From contig NZ_CANMNK010000004.1 of NCBI RefSeq assembly GCF_947499265.1, positions 62,001 through 126,000 on the forward strand: 64,000 nt of DNA, in the 5' to 3' direction. The notes below the pieces were generated by a model, which saw only the letters and a program-made list of their open reading frames with translations, searched no databases and was not told the DNA's origin. Positions 59,318 to 64,000 of the stretch are shown here, in pieces (positions within the stretch are counted from its first letter, which is position 1; each line of letters starts with the position of its first letter). Both the position numbers and the translations under genes were made by a program. The DNA comes from an uncultured Roseobacter sp. (lineage in GTDB: Bacteria; Pseudomonadota; Alphaproteobacteria; Rhodobacterales; Rhodobacteraceae).

Positions 59318-61123
59318 ATGCAAGGAACAGGCTGCCGTCCCGTGATACCTTTCATAGAATTTTCACCAACCATCGGCGCCCTGCTGACCCTCGGGGTGGT
59401 CGCCGTGATGTTCATCCTCTTTGTGCGGGAGGTTTTCCCGACGGAGGTTGTGGCCATCGCCGGTGCGGCGCTCATGCTGCTGCTGGGCGTATTGCCCTAC
59501 GATAACGCCCTCGCGGTGCTGTCCAACCCGGCGCCCTGGACCATCGCGGCGATGTTCATCGTGATGGGGGCGCTGGTACGCACCGGCGCGCTTGAGGTGT
59601 TGACGCAGCTGGCCGAGCGCTATGCCAAAACCCACCCCAAATCTGCTGTCGTGGGGGTGATCCTGTCGGTGATGGGGGCATCGGCGATTATGAACAACAC
59701 GCCGGTTGTCGTAGTGATGATTCCGGTGGTGGTGCAATTGAGCAAGACGCTGGGGGCAAAGGCGTCCAAATTCCTGATCCCACTGAGCTACGCCGCGATT
59801 ATGGGCGGCTCGCTGACACTGATCGGGACCTCGACCAACCTGCTCGTCGATGGTGTGGCGCGCGGACAGGGGCTTGCCCCTTTCACGATTTTCGAAATCA
59901 TGCCCATCGGGCTTGTCGTCTGCCTTTGGGGCTTGTTGTACATGGCCGTCCTTGCGCCGCGTCTGCTGCCGGAACGCGACAGCATGGCGAATATGCTCTC
60001 GGATCGGTCCAAGATGAAATTCTTCACCGAAGCGGTGATCCCGCCGGAGAGCAACCTGATCGGGCGCGAAGTGCTGAGCGTGCAGTTGTTTAAACGCGAA
60101 GGCGTGCGGCTGGTTGATGTGATCCGCGGCGATGCCTCATTGCGCCGCAACCTGCAGGGTGTGACCCTGCAGCTGGGCGACCGGGTTGTCCTGCGCACGC
60201 AGATGACCGAACTCCTCAGCCTGCAGGCGACTAAAGAGCTGAAACGGGTCGATCAGGTTTCTGCCGTGGAAACCACGACCGTGGAAGTGTTGATCACGCC
60301 CGGTTGCCGCATGGTGGGGCGGCTGCTGGGTGCCATGCGGTTGCGGCGGCGGTATGGGGTCTATCCGCTGGCGGTGCACCGGCGCAATCAGAACATCGGG
60401 CGGCAACTCGATGATCTGGAAGTGAAAATCGGCGATACCCTGCTGCTCGAAGGCGCGCCCGAGGACATTCAACGCCTCGCGGCGGATATGGATATGGTCG
60501 ACGTCTCTACGCCCTCTGCGCGGGCCTTCCGGCGCAGTCATGCCCCGATCGCCATTCTGGCGCTTGTGGGCATCGTGGTGCTAGCGGCGTTCAACGTGGC
60601 CCCGATCCTACTCTTGGCAGTGCTGGCCGTCGCCTTGGTTCTTGTCACCGGCTGCATCGACGCGGATGAGGCGTTTTCCTTTGTCGAAGGGCGCCTGCTT
60701 GCGCTCATCTTTGCCATGTTGGCGGTGGGCGCAGCCCTGCAAAACTCCGGGGCCGTAGCGCTGATCGTCGATGCGGTGTCGCCGACGCTGATGACGCTGC
60801 CGCCAACGCTGGTGGTGCTGGTGGTCTTTGTGATGACCTCCACGCTCACGGAAGTTGTGTCCAACAACGCAGTCGCCGTGATCATGACGCCACTGGCCAT
60901 CGGGTTGGGCGCGGCGCTGGGGCTCGACCCGCGCCCGCTTGTGGTGGCGGTGATGATCGCGGCCTCCTGCGCTTTTGCCACGCCCATCGGCTATCAGACC
61001 AATACGCTGGTCTATGGCCCCGGCGGGTATCGGTTCACGGATTTCATGCGGCTTGGCATTCCGTTGAACCTGTCCACCGCTGTGATCGTGTCGATGATGA
61101 TCCCGCTGATCTGGCCGCTCTGA
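59318..61123 (+). CDS. SLC13-family transporter with internal RCK/TrkA-C domains
   Basis: A 601-residue inner-membrane transporter. The N-terminal membrane half carries MNNTPVVVVMIPVV and GTSTNLLVDG, and the C-terminal half TEVVSNNAVAVIMTPLA with ATPIGYQTNTLVYGPGGY: the paired SNT motifs of the divalent anion/Na+ symporter (DASS/CitT) fold. Two RCK_C (TrkA-C) domains lie in the central cytoplasmic loop (about 210-410). Cargo may be sulfate, dicarboxylates or similar. ATG 59318 has no strong ribosome site; GTG 59342 is an alternative start. Confidence 0.9.
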   Translation: MQGTGCRPVIPFIEFSPTIGALLTLGVVAVMFILFVREVFPTEVVAIAGAALMLLLGVLPYDNALAVLSNPAPWTIAAMFIVMGALVRTGALEVLTQLAERYAKTHPKSAVVGVILSVMGASAIMNNTPVVVVMIPVVVQLSKTLGAKASKFLIPLSYAAIMGGSLTLIGTSTNLLVDGVARGQGLAPFTIFEIMPIGLVVCLWGLLYMAVLAPRLLPERDSMANMLSDRSKMKFFTEAVIPPESNLIGREVLSVQLFKREGVRLVDVIRGDASLRRNLQGVTLQLGDRVVLRTQMTELLSLQATKELKRVDQVSAVETTTVEVLITPGCRMVGRLLGAMRLRRRYGVYPLAVHRRNQNIGRQLDDLEVKIGDTLLLEGAPEDIQRLAADMDMVDVSTPSARAFRRSHAPIAILALVGIVVLAAFNVAPILLLAVLAVALVLVTGCIDADEAFSFVEGRLLALIFAMLAVGAALQNSGAVALIVDAVSPTLMTLPPTLVVLVVFVMTSTLTEVVSNNAVAVIMTPLAIGLGAALGLDPRPLVVAVMIAASCAFATPIGYQTNTLVYGPGGYRFTDFMRLGIPLNLSTAVIVSMMIPLIWPL

Positions 61124-61243
61124 GGCTCATGCCGCTATGCAGCATTTGCAGGTCTGCTTTTCACTTTTGAACGTTGTCCGTTAAGCTTTTCGATATCATG
61201 TTGGCGCTATCAGAACATCTGGTTTTGATGAATGGAGAGTCAT

Positions 61244-61408
61244 ATGAACAGTATCATGACACAACTGAAAAACGCGGCCGCGAAACGTGCCGAGTTCAAC
61301 CGCACCTATCACGAGCTGCGGTATATGCCACGCGCAACAGCGATTGATCTGGGGATGTTCCCGGAAGACGCATATCAAGTGGCCTATTCTCACGTCTACG
61401 GACGCTGA
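61244..61408 (+). CDS. 54-residue DUF1127-like small protein
   Basis: A short gene ending in a terminator. The encoded protein opens MNSIMTQLKNAAAKRAEF and continues NRTYHELRYMPRATAIDLGMFPEDA, which parallels the ARLDARALEDIG core of DUF1127 proteins in spacing and charge. GGAGAGTCAT before the ATG is a good ribosome site. It sits alone between the two convergent SLC13 genes. Function unknown. Confidence 0.72.
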   Translation: MNSIMTQLKNAAAKRAEFNRTYHELRYMPRATAIDLGMFPEDAYQVAYSHVYGR

Positions 61409-61446
61409 GGCAAACGGGCGTCACCCCGGCGCCCTCGAAATTCCCA

Positions 61447-61491
61447 AACCCGCGCCGTCGTCCATTTTGGGCATGACGGGCGCGGGTTTTT
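61447..61491 (+). terminator. Rho-independent terminator after the 54-residue gene
   Basis: Stem CCCGCGCCGTC (61449-61459) with GACGGGCGCGGG (61475-61486; one bulged G), loop about 15 nt, then a run of five T. Confidence 0.82.
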
Positions 61492-61502
61492 AATGTGATG
61501 GG

Positions 61503-63275
61503 CTAAAGTGGCCAAACAATCAGGATGACCGGGATTGAGACGGCGACCACAATGATTTCCAGGGGCAGGCCCATACGCCAGTAATCGCCGAATTTATATC
61601 CCCCGGGGCCCAGGATCAGCGTGTTGTTCTTATGCCCGATCGGGGTCAGAAACGCGCTGGAGGCGGCAACGGCGACGGCCATCAGGAAGGGGTCGGGCGA
61701 GACCTCAAGGGACTGCGCCATTTGGATGCCCACCGGGGCTGCAACGATTGTCGTGGCGGTGTTGTTGAGCACATCTGACAAAGTCATGGTCACCACCATC
61801 AGCACGGTCAGCACCGCCCAAGCGGGCAGTCCACCGGTCCAGGACACCAATGCGCCTGCGATCAGCTCCGTGCCGCCCGAGCTTTCCAATGCGGCACCCA
61901 GCGGGATCATCGAGCCCAGCAAGACCACCACGGGCCAGTTGATGTGATCATAGAGTTCACCCAGCGGCACAATGCGGGTCAGGACATAGGCCACAACCAC
62001 AAGGCCGAGCGCGATGGGCAGATAGAGCAGCCCAACACTTGCCGCCGCGACCGCACCAGCAAAAAGACCGATGGCCAGCCAGACCTTGCTGTTTTCCGTG
62101 ACCGCCAGGCCGCGATCCGCAAGCGGCAGACACCCCAGCCAGTCGGTGACATCCGGCCCGGTATCGCGGGGCACCAGCAGCAACAGGATGTCGCCGGTCT
62201 TGATCTCTGTCTTGCGCAGATGTTTTGTGATCCGCTTGCCTTGTCGTGAAACGCCGAGCAAAACTGAGCGCTGCCGCCATGCCAGGCCAATCGATTGCGC
62301 GGTTTTACCGTTGATGCGTGCGCCATCCGGCACCACCACTTCGATGATTTCGACGCCTTCGCCGTCGGCGCGCAGGGCTTCTTCGCGTTGGGTGTCGGCG
62401 ACAGCCAGATTGAGACTGGTGCGGAATTCGTCCAAGGCCTCGGGCGAGGCTTCGATCACAAGGGCGTCCCCGGCTTTCAGCGGTGTATTGCGGGACTGTC
62501 CGTAGCGCCGTTTGCCATCCCGGATCAGGCCAAGGATTGCCACATCGGCCTTGTCTGCGGCGTCGTCCAACTCCGCGACCCGTTTGCCAATCTGTTTGCT
62601 GTCATCGGGGATGATCAATTCCGCGATGTATTGAGAGATGTCTTGCGGGGTCGCGCCCGCCTCGGCGCTTTGGGGGATCAGTCGCCAGCCGATCAGCGCG
62701 ACAAAGACCATCCCCGCCAGCGCCGCCGCACCACCCACCGGTGCGAAATCGAACATCGCAAAGGGGGCGCCCAGCGCATCCTCCCGGATCGAGGCGATGA
62801 TGATATTGGGCGGTGTGCCGATCAACGTGGCCATGCCGCCAAGGATGGTTGCAAAGCTGAGTGGCATCAGGCTGAGCCCGGGGGGGCGTCCGGCCTTGCG
62901 GGCGGTTTGGATGTCCACGGGCATCAGCAGGGCGAGCGCCGCGACATTGTTCATGAAGGCAGACAGCACGCCACCAATCGCCCCCATCAGGGCGATATGC
63001 GCGCCCAAGGAACGCGAAGCATCCACCAGCGTGCGGGTGATCAGGAAAACCGCCCCCGACCGCACCAGCCCGGCAGAAACGACCAGAACCAGCGCCACAA
63101 CAAGGGTGGCGGGGTGCCCAAATCCGGAGAAGGCCTCTTCGGTCGGCACCACGCCCAGCACAACCCCGATCATCAGGGCGGTGAAGGCCACGATGTCATA
63201 GCGAAAACGTCCCCAGAGCAGCAGCCCGAAGACCGCGCCAAAGAGCGTGAAAAGAATGATTTGATCTGTTGTCAC
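61503..63275 (-). CDS. SLC13-family transporter with internal RCK/TrkA-C domains (second copy)
   Basis: A 590-residue protein of the same architecture as the plus-strand gene at 59318-61123. Membrane parts contain FMNNVAALALLMPV and GTPPNIIIAS, then DVLNNTATTIVAAPVG and TPIGHKNNTLILGPGGY; two RCK_C domains fill the middle (about 205-385). The SNT-like motifs differ from the first copy (PPN in place of STN), suggesting a different substrate. It runs towards the 54-residue gene, so the two transporters are convergent. Confidence 0.9.
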   Translation of the reverse strand: MTTDQIILFTLFGAVFGLLLWGRFRYDIVAFTALMIGVVLGVVPTEEAFSGFGHPATLVVALVLVVSAGLVRSGAVFLITRTLVDASRSLGAHIALMGAIGGVLSAFMNNVAALALLMPVDIQTARKAGRPPGLSLMPLSFATILGGMATLIGTPPNIIIASIREDALGAPFAMFDFAPVGGAAALAGMVFVALIGWRLIPQSAEAGATPQDISQYIAELIIPDDSKQIGKRVAELDDAADKADVAILGLIRDGKRRYGQSRNTPLKAGDALVIEASPEALDEFRTSLNLAVADTQREEALRADGEGVEIIEVVVPDGARINGKTAQSIGLAWRQRSVLLGVSRQGKRITKHLRKTEIKTGDILLLLVPRDTGPDVTDWLGCLPLADRGLAVTENSKVWLAIGLFAGAVAAASVGLLYLPIALGLVVVAYVLTRIVPLGELYDHINWPVVVLLGSMIPLGAALESSGGTELIAGALVSWTGGLPAWAVLTVLMVVTMTLSDVLNNTATTIVAAPVGIQMAQSLEVSPDPFLMAVAVAASSAFLTPIGHKNNTLILGPGGYKFGDYWRMGLPLEIIVVAVSIPVILIVWPL

Positions 63276-63329
63276 CGGGGCCTGCTCCGCGCTCTTGATT
63301 TTGCGAGTTGTTTTACCTCAACTGCCGTT

Positions 63330-63836
63330 ATGTCTGATTTGAAGTTTTTTACCACCAATGTATTTCTGGACGCATTGGACCGGGCCGGCAAGCTGGCACC
63401 GCGCGCGGCAGCAAGGTCCAAATCCCGGATTTTTGGTCTGAAGAAGTATCTCGATGGGATCGAGTACAGCTGGCGTGACCCGGATCATCTGCGTTGGAGC
63501 CATGTGGATGAAGCGCGTCACATCAAAAAGGCATATCCGCCCCCTGAATTCGGCGCGTTTCTCTGCGAGATCGAGAAACCGCTTGTTTTTCAGTCGATTG
63601 AAGGGCTGAAGGACCCGGATCCAGAGGGGTATTTCGCGCGGTTTCGGTCCCGGAAGTTTGAATTGGCCTGTGTGATTCTCTACACTGAACAGCCAGATCG
63701 CCGGTTGGCTTTTGTGTTGGTGGGCACCCTAGCGGAGTGCAACAAGAAGCTGGCGGCGCTGAAGGAGGCAACCCATGCAAGACGGGTCATTTCTGACCTG
63801 CGCGCCTTGCCAAAGCCCAAGCGCACCGCACGGTGA
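63330..63836 (+). CDS. protein of unknown family, 168 residues
   Basis: No family recognised. A basic, soluble protein with Arg/Lys-rich N-terminal and C-terminal parts (AGKLAPRAAARSKSR; RALPKPKRTAR) around a hydrophobic centre (KFELACVILYTEQPDRRLAFVLVG). No signal or membrane helix. The ATG at 63330 is 54 nt from the start of the divergent transporter gene, so the two share a control region. Confidence 0.62.
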   Translation: MSDLKFFTTNVFLDALDRAGKLAPRAAARSKSRIFGLKKYLDGIEYSWRDPDHLRWSHVDEARHIKKAYPPPEFGAFLCEIEKPLVFQSIEGLKDPDPEGYFARFRSRKFELACVILYTEQPDRRLAFVLVGTLAECNKKLAALKEATHARRVISDLRALPKPKRTAR

Positions 63837-63920
63837 AATCTTGACAGAAGGGGTTTTATCACCTAAGTGTTGCTTTGCAAGACAACAGTTTTCTTAACCG
63901 CTAACCCTGAACGGTGACCC

Positions 63921-64000
63921 ATGACTGATGTACAGATCAACGCAGGCGCGGAGGCCAAAACATCCAAGCGGGCTGTTTCGCGGCAGGCTGCGCGGACTTC
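63921..64000 (+). CDS. start of a gene cut by the right edge
   Basis: Opening of a frame beginning MTDVQINAGAEAKTSK, Ala-, Lys- and Arg-rich, with no stop before the window ends. Only 26 codons are visible, which is too little to identify it. An ATG after ACGGTGACCC suggests a real start but the ribosome site is weak. Confidence 0.5.
   Translation, partial: MTDVQINAGAEAKTSKRAVSRQAART

Noticed and set aside
1-64000. tRNA genes, rRNA genes, CRISPR arrays, intact insertion sequences
   Set aside because: No T-loop plus acceptor-stem pattern, rRNA core, regularly spaced repeats or terminal inverted repeats around a transposase could be found by reading both strands; weak or short features may still be missed.

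Overview
The window comes from the chromosome of a GC-rich alphaproteobacterium, almost certainly Rhodobacterales (Roseobacter group). This rests on an alphaproteobacterial type A RNase P RNA, short DUF1127 proteins, a DUF2927 lipoprotein, GatC-GatA, UPF0173 and TelA/XpaC neighbourhoods, and tight ATGA/GTGA gene overlaps. No tRNA, rRNA, CRISPR array or intact insertion sequence was seen. Functions are read from sequence motifs and family knowledge; no database search was run.

1-5.5 kb (minus strand): a dipeptide/oligopeptide-type ABC importer (binding protein, DppB-like and truncated DppC-like permeases) behind a CocE-type acyl hydrolase. 5.5-13.6 kb (minus): one long, closely packed gene run. 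It starts with a 29-residue membrane peptide, then XpaC, TelA, a DUF2927 lipoprotein, an SPFH-GYF protein, a small membrane protein and a double zinc-ribbon protein (probably an envelope-stress module), followed by a nitroreductase, D-aminoacyl-tRNA deacylase and a glycerate kinase. 13.8-23.6 kb: housekeeping genes, namely RluB-type pseudouridine synthase, TadA, UPF0173 hydrolase, a ceramidase-family membrane enzyme, GatC-GatA, an Excalibur lipoprotein, a peptidoglycan amidase, rnpB, an SDR, Amt and L33. 23.6-31.7 kb: an RND efflux pump (permease and adaptor without a TolC gene), a 24-residue membrane peptide, an AI-2E family protein, a DUF2254 protein and a histidine phosphatase.

31.7-46.1 kb is the accessory part. 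It holds a membrane-bound winged-helix regulator beside a secreted cupin, a propeller protein, a NUDIX hydrolase without its own clear start, a broken RTX protein gene, a transposase-like remnant and a headless molybdenum hydroxylase fragment. At its centre is an unrecognised operon (37.2-42.4 kb, minus) encoding proteins of about 50, 213, 771 and 695 residues, divergent from a large BTAD/TolB-like/TPR activator (42.7-44.8 kb). This locus is the best candidate for an undescribed system.

46.1-64 kb returns to ordinary chromosome: a Bax-inhibitor-1 protein, DUF1127 and LysR genes, an XRE regulator, HisN-like phosphatase, two purine deaminases (8-oxoguanine and guanine type) around a CAP-domain protein, MgtE, 5-formyl-THF cyclo-ligase, a GAF-EAL phosphodiesterase, an SDR, a YmdB-like phosphodiesterase, a DMT transporter and two convergent SLC13/RCK transporters flanking a 54-residue DUF1127-like gene. 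Two copies of an intergenic CCTCCGG...GATATT...CCAGAAGAAA element lie near 15.97 and 51.86 kb.
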